Part shown: positions 47,851 through 58,052 of the stretch, in pieces
How positions within the stretch are numbered: the first letter of the stretch is position 1
How the letters are laid out: each line of letters begins with the position of its first letter
Assembly (NCBI GenBank): GCA_025766275.1
Contig: JAFKAC010000207.1
Location: forward strand, 1 to 64,000
Direction of reading: 5' to 3'
Length of the DNA: 64,000 nucleotides
Origin: Lactarius indigo
Taxonomy: Eukaryota > Basidiomycota > Agaricomycetes > Russulales > Russulaceae
Position numbers and translations under genes: made by a program
The notes under the pieces: model-generated
What the model saw: the letters and a program-made list of their open reading frames with translations, nothing else
Database searches by the model: none
Told to the model about the DNA's origin: nothing

Positions 47851-48060
47851 GCTACCGCGCGGCGAGCTATGAGCTCGACCGACTTCGCGCCCGCATAGCC
47901 CAACTCCGCGCGATGATCGAGTGCGTGCAGGATGACAGACGCAACTCCATCTATCGACTGGAGCACGCTACAGTGTTGGAGAGGATTGCCGACGAACAGA
48001 GGGACTGGCCGCCAAGAGACTTTCGGTGAGTCTGGGGCCTCACGCTTAGAAGGGGGGTGA

Positions 48061-48604
48061 TGTCACGTTCCTACTCGTACGGACTACTTGACTTGAGACC
48101 CTTACTGTACCGGTTGCAACTATGGCGGTAAGGTATATTAGTTGCGGACTTACCTACAGTGATACGGCAGTGCGATAGGTGATACGGGTACGATAGCTGA
48201 CTGATGACCGACGCCACTAGTACAGGTACTAGTAGTATTAGTGTTTGCGATGTTTCTGCGATACGTTGGACGCTACCTACTGTGACTCATAGCAGCGCTT
48301 GTAAGCCTGCTCGACATGTATTTAAGACTCTATGCGAAGACCAAGATACGCCATCTTGGTCTTCTTGAATCGTCACTTGTTGTTTCTCTTTCTGTCTGCC
48401 TCTTACCTTTCGCTCTCTTTCTCTCGATCTATCTCGCGTCAACAAGAACAGGATCGTACTTGTCGGTGTGCCTCCAAGCATTCACTAGAACAAGAACACG
48501 GGTCTTCGTGCCATCGTGTCAGGATCAAGATCAGGACCCGGATATTCGCTAAGTGGTTACCGCTACTCGAGCTCAAGTCGAGCTAATGTCGTGACGACAT
48601 TACA
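48061..48604 (+). repeat. Ty3-B 3' LTR
   Basis: 544 bases, preceded by a purine tract AGAAGGGGGGTGA (48048-48060). Relative to the 5' LTR it shows TATGG for TACGG, CGCTC for CACTC, GTCGG for GTCAG, CCAAG for CCGAG, CCATC for CCGTC and AATGTC for AACGTC: all CpG transitions. Confidence 0.93.
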
Positions 48605-49149
48605 TAGACCTTCAGATATACCACAAGGAAATAACAAACATATTGAAGCAGGGGTTCTGGACTGTTGCATATGTAAAACATGTTTTATGTGTACCAGGTA
48701 GCAATTGTAATACAGTCCCACACAACGCTTCAATCAGCATATCCAATTGAGCGGACCTCCCGACACATCACATGACACCTTCCCATCATACATTGATACA
48801 GGGACCCCAAACTGTTGCATATGGAAAACGTAAATCTAGATACAGTCCCACACGACACGTCATCAGGTATATCTGATGCATCAGGTATCCCCCAATACCA
48901 CATGACGCTCTCCTATTCATAGAAGCGGGGACCCCGACACATCACACGTATCACGCCTGCTTCAAATACAAGTCATCATATATTCGAAACGAAGGCCCCT
49001 TAGTCACTGGATCACATGGTGATTATTATGTTGATATGGTCACATGCAAACAGTCCTGACACATCATATATTTCGACCCTCAATGGGCCGGACCTCCCGA
49101 ACATGCATTTACAGAATAGTATACATCATTTAAATCGAAAAACTCCATT
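48605..49149. other. Spacer inside KDZ element with repeated GGACCTCCCGA words
   Basis: No gene. The words CGGACCTCCCGA (about 48754 and 49090), GGGACCCCGACACATCAC (48947) and GGGACCCC recur, and related words (inverted) appear in the spacer 52.6-53.3 kb and in the terminal repeats. ACAGTCCCACACAACGC / ACGACAC repeats at about 48712 and 48842. Confidence 0.5.
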
Positions 49150-50674
49150 CTAAGCCACAGGACCAGCTGATGATGACCCACCAGATATTCCAGATGGGGT
49201 CAGACGTCCCCCTGAGGCAACACTCTCCCCTGTAATGTGGATGAGCCTGTGTTTCCGATTCAGATGATATAAGTGCTTACCTGATGGTTGGCGAGAGCGG
49301 CTTGGGGGTGCACTTGAAAGGGAAGAAGGAGGCCGAATGTCAGAGAGAGTGAGGCCAGACATATGTGCTCCAACTGATGAGGTCGACTGGACACCAGGGG
49401 ATACTGAGCGATGATTGGTGGGGGGCATCCCGACACCAGGAATCGATGTCGATTCAATACCCTGGTGGGACAGGAGTTTCCCAACCATAAGCCGTGTGTC
49501 ATGCAAATCCTGGCGTGTGTTTACAACCTCAAATAGCACACTGTTACGGTTCCGAGGGACCATACGTTCGCTAAGTCACGCGGAGCTATGCTCAATGCAG
49601 TCGGTAGAGTCGGGACTTGTTCTGCAAACAAGTCAAGATTCGGGGAGTTCTAAGCTCAACTCAAAGAGTATCGCTAGAGAGAGGGGAGAGCACGTGGGGT
49701 TCTGAGACAAGGCAAGCTAGGTCGGATTCAAGAACTAAGAGTAGACAACCAAAAGTACTACTCAGACAGCTACTACTTATACTCTTACAGACTATTGGTT
49801 TTCGTGACTATTTTCTTGATGAGCACCATAAGGCGTGCTTATTAGCACTGTCAGTCGTGCTATTCCGGAACTCTGAGGCCATACTTTGTTTGATGCTTTG
49901 CTGGCACGACGTAACGCGTGACCGATAGTCACGATGTCACGTGACCGTGACACACACGGTCTACTGTCTGAGTGACATCACCAAGTTTCGATGTCAATGA
50001 CTCCACTTTGCACTCCAGTGCATCAACACGGGAGTCCCCGAAGCTTCCTACTAGGTGTGTGATGCATGTGGGTTTTGTTTATGCTTGCAGAAAACAGGTG
50101 GGACGTACCTGGGGACCCCGCTCCCATCGATGGTGTTGATCTGGCCTCCATTGCACGATGCAGCGGGATGGCCCACGTTGCAGGGGGTTCACATGGCTTG
50201 TGCCTCTGCGCACACTTCACACATGCGATTGACCGCTTATTGGCCTGGGCTTTGCATTCAGCATCCCCAAAATGGATGCAGGGGCCACAGCAGTCCTACA
50301 AGTAGTGCACATATACATCAGATCGTTATTTGGATGCAGGAGGATGGAATAAGAATACTTACATTCCCATAGGCAACAATATCACCAGCATCCGTACGCT
50401 GACGTTGTGTGGGTCGAGGGGGAGATGCCTGCTCCACTTCGACATGTGGAACAGGGGGGTTCTGATGTGGGACCGTTTCGGATGCTTCTCCCGGATTGCC
50501 CGGTGAATCCCGTTTCATTCCTCGCAGCACATATGGAGCAGTGTGGCGTTTGGATGGAGCATCGGCCGGGCGGTCCGACGAACGTGTCTGTATGGCACGT
50601 GCCTTTACTGTGCCTCGTGTATTGTGTACGGGTGGGGGGGTGGCCGGGGGGTCCGGGGGTTCTGGGGGGTCCAT
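49150..50674 (-). pseudogene. Six-cysteine zinc-cluster and coiled-coil protein, interrupted by a solo LTR
   Basis: ATG at 50674 (MDPPEPPDPPATPP) opens a Pro/Thr-rich N-terminus to a GTAAGT donor near 50362. The next exon encodes CX2CX7CX10CX2CX6C (CGPCIHFGDAEC, then CVKCAQRHKPC; about 50290-50195), close to the fungal Zn(II)2Cys6 pattern, and ends at a GTACGT donor near 50107. The third exon carries a heptad-like segment (RVDALECKVESLTSKLGDV, about 50030-49965). It is cut by the solo LTR at 49542-49952; on the other side the frame continues (LFEVVNTRQDLHDTRLMV) to a Ser/Pro-rich tail and stop at 49150. Deleting the LTR and one CACAC copy restores the frame exactly. Likely a DNA-binding dimeric protein of the transposon, e.g. 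a regulator or transposase helper; function inferred. Confidence 0.65.
49542..49952 (+). repeat. Solo LTR, family D copy 2, TSD CACAC
   Basis: 411 bases, TGTTACGGTTCCGAGGG to GTGACA, flanked by CACAC at 49537-49541 and 49953-49957. It interrupts the coiled-coil exon of the zinc-cluster gene. Its relative 13245-14057 also has CACAC flanks. Confidence 0.92.
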
Positions 50675-50732
50675 GGAGGCGGAAGGAGGGGCAAGTGTCA
50701 ATCATGAAGACAACAACTGGGATGGGAGATTG

Positions 50733-51303
50733 TCAACTGTAGCTGTGCATGAGGATGTGAATAGGTATGAATCGATACAATATATCTGACACACATTCTG
50801 AGGGCATCTGTGGTATGGTGTTCTCTTCGAGCCACCACATCTTGCTCGGATGGAGGCCATCCAGATATGAGTTCAGATCAAGGGATGAGAGTTTGAGGTG
50901 CCAGTCCGGGTTCTCCGACGATACATATTCACAAAGCGTAGTAATGTATTCAGTCGTTAGTATGAACCAATCAGGGTAGCAGTCCTCTATTGCAGCTGAC
51001 TGCCACTCGGTCCCAATGACCTGGATGATCAGATGGACACAGGGGGTCTTGGAATGTATCCCATAGCCCGCAAATATCGAATTAATGGTTCTCTGAATAG
51101 CATACCATTAGATACATCGCATATGCGTTGAGGATATTAAATCGACTCACCACTTCTTGGTTGATCTTTGTATCCATTATGTCCAGCTCCATTGGTGACG
51201 GACCAGTCTCCTCCACACGTTTCATGGCAGCCATGAACTTAGCTGCTATGGTGAGCAACTGAACTTCATGCTTTGTCAATTCGGATGGGCCTTTCCTACC
51301 CAT
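50733..51303 (-). CDS. Two-exon, 170-residue protein of unknown function in KDZ element
   Basis: Exon 1 51303-51151 (MGRKGPSELTKHEVQLL), intron 51093-51150 with GTGAGT donor and CAG acceptor, exon 2 51092-50733 ending in TGA. The reading frame is intact across both exons. The N-terminal half looks helical (LTIAAKFMAAMKRVEE); the C-terminal half has clustered aromatics (CYPDWFILTTEYITTLCEYV, SKMWWLEENTIP). No family recognised. It is on the same strand as the zinc-cluster gene, whose start lies about 60 bases downstream of this stop. Open, intact coding inside an old transposon suggests it is, or recently was, under constraint. Confidence 0.6.
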
Positions 51304-51562
51304 TGAGCGTGGGGGTGTCTAATGTGAATGATAGCGAAGTCACAGATGGAAGCACCTCAGATGGAAGCACCTTGAAACGTTTGGGGGTCCCACTATTGAT
51401 TATCGATCTCCTCTGGTATCCAGGAACCCCAAAATCCGATTTAGGAAATTTGGAAAATATATATCCGATTGATCCGATAATCAAGCGATGACTGTGGTGA
51501 CTAGATATGATATATATCTACGCAGGTGGCGAGCTCCAATATCCCACAGACCCCTTTCCAGT

Positions 51563-52512
51563 ATGTCTGATACCTCTCGTGGTTCGCGTTCGTGATCTTG
51601 TGCAGCTGCAGGAACCCCGCAGTCTCAACAAGCGTCACCAAAGCCTCAGTCTATGGGCCCTCCATCAAAACAGCGTTCTGAAGCATCCAGGGTGTCCACT
51701 GGCTTTGAATTCCTATCCAAGGTACTGTCGCCTGTCGTACCTATTCCATCTGGGCCATGTCTTTCGGATACCCCGCGGGTGCGTAACTGTATTTATATAT
51801 TCGACAGCACTCTAACAGTGTGTTGTATAGGATGATGGCAAGCGCAAGAAGAGGCGCACACCCTCTCCACCCAAAGACTTTATGGATCGCATCCCACTCT
51901 CACAACGTGTTATCCGTGAACCCACTGTGGTCGCTAAGCCTGTATCACCAGCACCTGAGATCATCTCTATTGATGATCAACCAAGTGACGCTCCAACTGT
52001 GGGTGCCCCGACAGGTTCCCCAACGTCAGCAGGACTTGCTCTGAGCGTATGTGATAATTACCCATCGTCTATAGCTTATCTGATGCATCATATAAAAGTC
52101 ACAGATAGCTGATACGATGGATGTCGATGATCCAGGGAGTTCTGTTCAGTGTGCAATCACCCCATCGCAGTCGGACGCCCCAAAACGCAAGGTATGTATA
52201 CACAATTACATACAACTATTCTATTAATCTGTACAAATGGTTAAGGCCACCAGGAGGTCCGCCCCTTGTGCACGAACTGGGGAGATACCCCCATCCACCC
52301 GTACAATCAAGCATCGAATGGGCATCACCATCCCTGTGTCTCCCCTCCCTGAGGACCTCGGAAATGTCGAGTCCAGGATTGAGAGATGCAAGCTGACACT
52401 TGCTGATGTGTGGGATGAGCTCACAGAGCTGCGGGGTCGAGTTCAAGCAATCAATGACTCAATCCTGAAGACTTTGATTGATCTGGAGAATATGGCGAAA
52501 TACTTGGAGTAA
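51563..52512 (+). pseudogene. Ser/Pro-rich protein with C-terminal coiled coil, one TGA near the start
   Basis: ATG at 51563 (MSDTSRGSRS) is followed after ten codons by TGA in the context TCGTGA, most simply a CGA to TGA change; the same frame then stays open (GPPSKQRSEASRVSTGFEF) to a GTGCGT donor at about 51779. Three short introns (about 51779-51830, 52047-52105, 52193-52245) separate exons with KDFMDRIPLSQRVIREP, EIISIDDQPSDAP and TMDVDDPGSS. The last exon (52246-52512) ends in a helical heptad segment (ESRIERCKLTLADVWDEL, AINDSILKTLIDLENMAKYL). If translation can start downstream, e.g. at Met in SMGPPSK, a protein could still be made. Divergent from the 51303 gene with a 260-base shared upstream region. 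Function unknown. Confidence 0.55.
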
Positions 52513-53559
52513 GGACTGTAACTATGTAGCACATGTATTGTGATCATCTTGCATGTGTCGGTAACAATATCACGCATTGAGATCATGTTTTGGTACCATT
52601 TTGGTACCAATTTGGTACCATGTCGGAGTGTCCGCAACCATTAAATACATCAGTTATGCAACGTGTCTGAAATGCGGACTTCCCACGTCCCTTTGTTCAT
52701 ATTTACCTTTGATATTTACCTTTGTCTCTTAAGATGATGTGATATGTACATGTCGGGAGGTCCGGCGTATCAGATATGCTTGATGACATATTAGTTCAGA
52801 CCATGTCAAAACCCTACTTGCCGCATGAATCACTAAGAACTATCTACGATGTCCATATCAAACACGTGCCACAGATGGGATGTTTCAGATCCCCACTTTG
52901 ATGTATGGATGTATGGGAGAATTCCACGTGATATGTCAGGTGGCCCAACACACCTGAAATATCGATGACATGCTGTGCAGGACCAAATCTGATACATACA
53001 ATGTGTCAGGGTCCCCGATGCAACAGTGAGACATCGTCATATGATGTACTATGTGAGCAGGAGGCACGATCTCCTTGCACAAGCATGTCTAGCCAAATAT
53101 GAAATATATGTGAAGCCATGCATCATATTCACACCCCCCTCCTTAATGTATAGGCTCAAGTACCATTTCTCATTGATATACATCCTATTCTCCATGTAGA
53201 TAGCTGTCACAATTCATCAAAAGCGGGAGGTCCGCTCTTGAGGTACAAGCATATCTAGCCCATGCGTGAAACATATGTGAAACCATAATTCATGTCCATA
53301 TTTCCCATCCATGTCATGTGGCACCTCTCACCCAGATCCGTATTCAAACCCATTGAAACCTGCTATATTATCTTACCACATATATTAACCTATGTGTCCT
53401 GTTTTACCCTCACTATATCCCGATTGCCAGTGTCCATATTTTGTTTTCTGATCCAACACAACCAAACTACTGTCATGTATTTAAACTACTTCATGCTCAA
53501 TATATCTATCCACACACACCGTATCTATATCCTCTAATCACCTTTGATTAATATTCCCC
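52513..53559. other. Spacer inside KDZ element with dispersed GCGGAC/GTCCGC words
   Basis: No gene. Two diverged copies of a 50-base segment lie at about 53083 (GCATGTCTAGCC...ATATGTGAAGCCATG) and 53251 (GCATATCTAGCC...ATATGTGAAACCAT). Words GGAGTGTCCGC (52624), TGCGGACTTCCC (52673), CGGGAGGTCCGGC (52757) and CGGGAGGTCCGC (53224) resemble the GGGGTGTCCGC of the terminal repeats. Confidence 0.5.
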
Positions 53560-55690
53560 ATGCAGAACGAGGACATCACTTACTCTGGCTCTGGCGGAGA
53601 GTCCGAGATATCACAGAGTCAAAGAGCACAGTCTGGTGACACAGGATTTATCATTACTCCTGAAGATGCAGATGTATTGCAGGAATATCTTGAAGAGTTC
53701 CAAGCTGCTGATACAAGCCTTCGTACCAGGATAATTGAGAAAGCCATGGCCCCAGTTATATCTGCTCCGCCCTTCTAGTGCACCATTTGATAAGAAGGTG
53801 GCCACAAAGGTGGGCTTCATTTATACAGTGACGGATATATTGCTCATTTCAGATTTCAGAAAATTCAGAAATGGTTTTATAACCACTACATCCGCCCAGG
53901 CGTTCAATATATCAAGTTCACTTGCAAATGGTCTGCCAGGAATGCATTCTATCACCTGCACTGTGAGGAAGTCTTGGAGCGTGCTAGGGAGGACTCTGGG
54001 ACAGAGCCAGGGAACCCCGCATTCCTGGGGGCCCTTCAAGATGCAACCACTGCTTATGGAATGATGTATCCCCTAAAGATCAAAGGGAGTATGTAGATGC
54101 TGCTAAGGAATGGTCAGAGAAGACTCCACCAAAGCATATTCAATCCAGGTACGCAAATATGATCACCTTGGATCCATTTTCTCTCATCTCTTCTATACAG
54201 AATGGCATCTTCTATGTGTGAGTGGATCATCCAAGACTTTCAAAGTCAACTCTACAAGACATGTGGTATTCGTTCCATTGTTCTCACAGCATATGAGGGT
54301 GAAGACAACAACCTCAAGATTGGCTTGTAAGTCATCCAAAAATGTATCCTTAATCTGTACTGACCATCAATTGATGCAAACCAATTTCAGCAATGATGTG
54401 AACAGTGTATTGCGGATGGAAAGGACTTTCAGAAATTCTGCCCAGACTGGAAGAGTGCTGCCCTCTGGGAGCAGTGGACTCAATTTGGATTAAAGTGCTT
54501 TGCAAAAGGTTTGACAAGCTTCTTATCCCAGTGAGTGAATATCATTCATGTACATTCTAGAGGACTGTCCAGGAGCATCCAAAAAAGGACAACTCAGGAC
54601 AATCCAATCCCCAATCCCCCTGTATTTGATGCAGATGGATGTCCGGAGCTTCCGACAGTTACTCAGCGTCATGGATATAAAGCCAAGATTGTTCAGTCAT
54701 TGCTCAGGGATTATTGCACTGCACATATCCATAAGCCATTCTTTTAATAATGTGTATCAGTATTTAATATGTTGGAATAAGGTTATGTCACTGGAAAGCC
54801 AACACTGACCATTCCATGGGGATCATTGGTCAAGGACCCATCTTCCTGGATTCGTGATGAATGTATTCCAGATGGGTTTGAGTGGAAGGACCCATCTAAG
54901 ATCCAGATTGGAGAGGTCTTTCGTCTACTGTACCACTGGAGTGACAGGCAAGATAAAGGCATTGACCCCTTGATGTGGGTATCAACGTCCCCACTCTTTA
55001 GTAATTTGGAAGATTCCCCAAGGCCTATGCGGAGTGTCCGAAGGGCTCGAAAGCAGCAATCACCAGCATCTGATGAAGAGTGCTTCATTCTTCCAGCTAG
55101 TCGGGACTCTGATCAGGAGGATGACATTACTGATGCTGAAGATTCTTCAGATGATTCATCCAGGAATGATGATTCATCTGACAGGACTGATCCATCTGAG
55201 GATGAAGTGGCTATGAGGTCTCCACCCTTGAATATGTCTTATATACAGGAGGACGCTTGTCCTGGTGAGTCCGATTGTTATTGGGTTACCCTCAACTTAT
55301 CAATGACAACATTGCATGTAGATGATGATGGAGGTCCCAGTCCCACCTCTGCTGGACACGATTATCTGAGCATGAATAGATCTTCATTTCCAGGTTTGCA
55401 TCCTATCCACATTACATCCGGCACCACCAATTCATTCATCAATGCACAGAAATGGCAGGACCATCACACTCTCCTCAGCTTCAATGGAAAGAAATGCAAG
55501 TTGGCCATCAGCCTCATGTAGCAAAAGGGAAAGGGAAAGAAATCAAACAAACTATCAAGGTCTCAGAGAAGGTCAGGTTAGTGGCTAACAATTAGCCCCT
55601 TCCCCAGACTTCTGATCACTTCACAGGAATATGGATACTGGTTGGGGTGCAGCTAAAGTCCATCCTGACATCTGGAGCATGAATAGATAG
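53560..55690 (+). pseudogene. Long degraded gene at right end of KDZ element, unknown family
   Basis: Exons on the plus strand read in order: NEDITYSGSGGESEIS (53563 on), WFYNHYIRPGVQYIKFTC (53865-54060), PKDQREYVDAAKEWSEKTPP (54067-54150, in another frame), CEWIIQDFQSQLYKTCGIR (54200-54330), ADGKDFQKFCPDWKSAALW (54412-54530, another frame), RHGYKAKIVQSLLRDYCTAH (54660-54740), and DPSSWIRDECIPDGFEWKD with LLYHWSDRQDKGI (54791-54960). A long acidic Ser-rich tail follows to 55521, with a possible continuation to 55690. Exon joins at 54330-54390 and 54530-54600 look like introns, but at least two 1-base frame changes lie inside exons. I do not recognise the fold. Position next to the right terminal repeat, mirror-image to the transposase, suggests a second element-encoded factor. 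The 5' end is uncertain: CATGCAG at 53559 could also be an acceptor. Confidence 0.55.
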
Positions 55691-56298
55691 ATATAAACAT
55701 CTATATAGTCATGCTGGCGGAGTGTCCACCCATAGCTTCAATGATGTGCCCTGAACCCATATGGATATTGGTCAACTAATTGTTTACAAACTGGTTGTGT
55801 ATTTCATCGAGGATATCCCTGCTGGATGCACTTATATGTTAGTCTCTTCAAACCCCTTTTCATTTGAACAGTATTTCTACATCTCTTTGTTGTATATGAG
55901 TATGACCCTCAATCAAATAATGACAAGACCCACTGGTTCCTACTCCTGGAACACTCATGGTCAAGCTCAGGGTTCACTGAAAATTCATCCGAACTCCCCA
56001 TACATCCTATGGACTTGTTATACTGTAAAGGTATCCCCCAACATCCATTCAGGAGTAACCTTTGGTCATTGCTTATATATCCACATTCCCTGTACTTCCT
56101 GCCACCAATATGTATCACAATGAGTCATGTATCGACTTGTTTATGCTAATAATCGAAAAGCGGACACCCCGCTTCCAGCCGGCGCCGGTTGGACTATCAA
56201 TTACATCGGATTCTCCGACGTTGGCTGGCGCCGGCTGAGTATGAATCACAGAAGATTCTCACCATCGGTTGGGGGTATCAATTACATAAGCCACCGCT
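55690..56298 (-). repeat. KDZ transposon right terminal inverted repeat
   Basis: Inverted match of 33113-33720. Outer 155 bases (56144-56298) carry about twelve differences, all transitions, several at CpG. The inner part includes GGACACCCCGC (56161), CCTCAATCAAATAATGAC (55909-55926) and TCCATATGGGTTC (complement near 55757), matched in the left repeat. Confidence 0.85.
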
Positions 56299-57597
56299 AT
56301 CCATTGGCTGCCGCACGCTGGTGGTATTGCTACTGTGAATGCTGGCACATTCTTGTTGTTGCCTGATCCACCCTTCACTTGAACCTGCCGAGGGTTTGCT
56401 GCTTTTGTACTTGTCATTGCTGTCAGTAGTGTTGGAAAGGGTGGGAAATGCAAGCTGGAATCAAAAATAAATAAATAAAGTAAAATGAGAGTTAGCAGTG
56501 CCAGCTGAATGGACAAGAGTAAGGCAAAAAGTGGGCAATTGCGTTGATTCATGTGAAAGGGGCAGGGCCTAGTTCTCTTCCCCACTGAAAAATGAACTGT
56601 CCTCAGTTCTCAACAGGTTGGTGACCAGGGGCAATGTAGAACGCATCCGTATTGGGAGAGTCCCAAGGTAGTACTGTACACAATATCTGGGGGTTTTTGC
56701 AGGTGGTAGAGCAGCCAGAGCATAGTCGCTCGGCTCAGGTTTGTTGATTTGTTGCCGCCAGGGTCATTGTTGTATGACTCATCGCTGGGGCTTGCTGTCT
56801 GTGGACACCGAGTGTGCTGACGCATGTGGGCCGATGCGTGACTTGTGGGACACATAATGCTGACTGGGGATGCCCAGGTATGCTGAGCTGTCACCGGCGG
56901 GGCCTATACTGGTTAGATTATAGATGCTGTGTGGGATTGTGCAAGTTATCCGGGTGGAGGGTCATAGGCGCAGGGACTGAAGCTTCATGAATAATATTGC
57001 AAGTGCAGGAGTAATGTGGGTTGAGACAGGGACAATGGTGGGAACATGTTGTGAATGTTGGTGGTGATGATATTGCGGGTAGCCCAAGCAAGGCCTCTTG
57101 AAGATGGTGCTGGTGGGCACATAGGTATGAAGGAAGATGAGTGCTAGAGTGAAGATGGTGAAGAGCTGTGGCTGGCTCTGCAGGTGTTGGGCAACGCTGC
57201 TCGGGCAAAAACCTGTTGGATGTAAAAAAAACAAAACAAATGAAAATGTGCATGGCTAGTACGGCTTGAATCCAGTATGAATGCGAGCTTGTCTGTCTGT
57301 GCAGAATGGTGCAGCTAGATTACAATTGTACTGGCGCCACTACACCCTCTAGTTGCCTGACATCGGGTGGCTTGTGAGGGCAGAAACGCAAATGAAGTGC
57401 CACCAATCAGCATGGGTTCATGGGCTTCCTACTGCTGGTTTCTTCTATGCGTGACCCATCGCTTGGGTTCATAATCTTCGCAAAGGGGGTGAAGGGGGAA
57501 ATTGAGGTATTACTGAAGCCGGTGCCACATGAGGCTGCTAAAATACTGGGGAAACATGGTGCCGTCAAATTGCCTGGCCACACGGGGCTGGAAAATG
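56299..57597. other. Right flank of KDZ element, no supported gene
   Basis: A minus-strand open piece 56435-56299 (MTSTKAANPRQVQV, VAIPPACGSQW) runs straight into the terminal repeat and could be the 5' end of a gene split by the transposon, but I could not find its continuation at 33112. Otherwise only short frames. Confidence 0.4.
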
Positions 57598-57602
57598 CAG
57601 GG

Positions 57603-58047
57603 TGTTACGGTTGCACGTATCGAACCCTTACTGTACTGGTTGTGGCTACGGCGGTAAGGTAGATTAGTCACGGACTTGGGGTTTACAATAGGAGTTAGGT
57701 GTTGAAGGATGACTCGATCCTAGTACAAGTAGTAGTAGTATTAGGATTGCGCTACTTACGTGATACGTTGGACACTACATTACTGTGACTCATAGCAGCG
57801 CTTCTAAGCCTGCTCTTCTTGTATTTAAGGTAGCTTCGGAAGACCAAGATACGCCATCTTGGTCTTCTTCAATCGTCACTTCTCTGTCTTCGCATCTGAG
57901 TCTTGCCTCTATTCAATTAGAGTGCCACGAGTTATACTAGTGTCTTCGAACATCTAGAACCTGCCTTCGTGCCATACGCCTTAAGGCGTGATTAGCTAAG
58001 TCGCCTTATCGAAGCTCAAGTCGAGCTGACGTTGTGACGGCGTTACA
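57603..58047 (+). repeat. Solo LTR of the Ty3-A family, TSD CAGGG
   Basis: 445 bases, TGTTACGG to GGCGTTACA, flanked by CAGGG at 57598-57602 and 58048-58052. TATTTAA at 57822-57828 and the start hairpin (57840-57868) are intact. It inserted in a short tandem repeat of CAGGGCCACA type (57570-57600 and 58048-58150). Confidence 0.93.
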
Positions 58048-58052
58048 CAGGG

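Larger units (their letters stand above)
42047..48029 (+). pseudogene. pol: Ty3-B pol polyprotein, one frameshift and two solo LTR interruptions
   Basis: Open from the slip site to 44164: protease (LVDSGATDNFI, about 42180), reverse transcriptase (RVYMDDIRIA, about 43230), RNase H (EVDASGYAVGAVL, DHLNLQYW). Compared with Ty3-A a frameshift occurs at about 44040, so the integrase continues in another frame from 44047 on (HHCC finger with ERHYWWPR and GCAECQ; DFITKLP; SDRDPRF; TDGQSERTN). The GPY/F region is cut at 45191 by a solo LTR and resumes at 45940 (GPFRVTQVMSPYNYRLE). A stop within EEE at about 46112 precedes a chromodomain (LQYLVKWKGYPDSENQWV, 46160-46220). The extension of about 410 residues runs 46270-47331 and 47856-48029, split by a second solo LTR. 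Non-functional as a whole. Confidence 0.9.
39427..48604 (+). mobile_element. Ty3-B: Ty3/gypsy chromovirus, 9178 bp with two nested solo LTRs, TSD TAGAC
   Basis: LTRs of 544 bases (39427-39970, 48061-48604) flanked by TAGAC at 39422-39426 and 48605-48609. Coding order: leader ORF, gag, pol with chromodomain and C-terminal extension. I see six LTR-LTR differences, all transitions at CpG. Integrase is interrupted by a solo LTR at 45192-45934 and the extension by one at 47332-47850. Removing both leaves about 7.9 kb, close to the 7.7 kb of Ty3-A. It is inserted in the KDZ transposon, so it is younger than that element. Confidence 0.93.
33113..56298. mobile_element. About 23 kb TIR-bounded KDZ transposon with cargo and nested insertions
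   Basis: Outer 155 bases (33113-33267 and 56144-56298) are inverted copies with about a dozen differences, all transitions, and similarity decays gradually but is traceable to about 33720 and 55690. Inside, from left to right: KDZ transposase (minus), small acidic gene (minus), Ty3-B and solo LTRs as later insertions, Zn-cluster/coiled-coil gene (minus), 170-residue gene (minus), Ser/Pro-rich coiled-coil gene (plus), and a long degraded gene (plus). Without Ty3-B (9.2 kb) and the solo LTRs G2 and D2 the element would be about 13 kb. Left flank ends GATC and right flank starts ATCC, so ATC is a possible 3-base TSD; the 8-base TSD expected for the Zisupton branch is not seen. Confidence 0.8.

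Noticed and set aside
33113..56298. TET/JBP dioxygenase gene as cargo, as known for some basidiomycete KDZ elements
   Set aside because: No reading frame shows a recognisable double-stranded beta-helix HxD...H...R arrangement.
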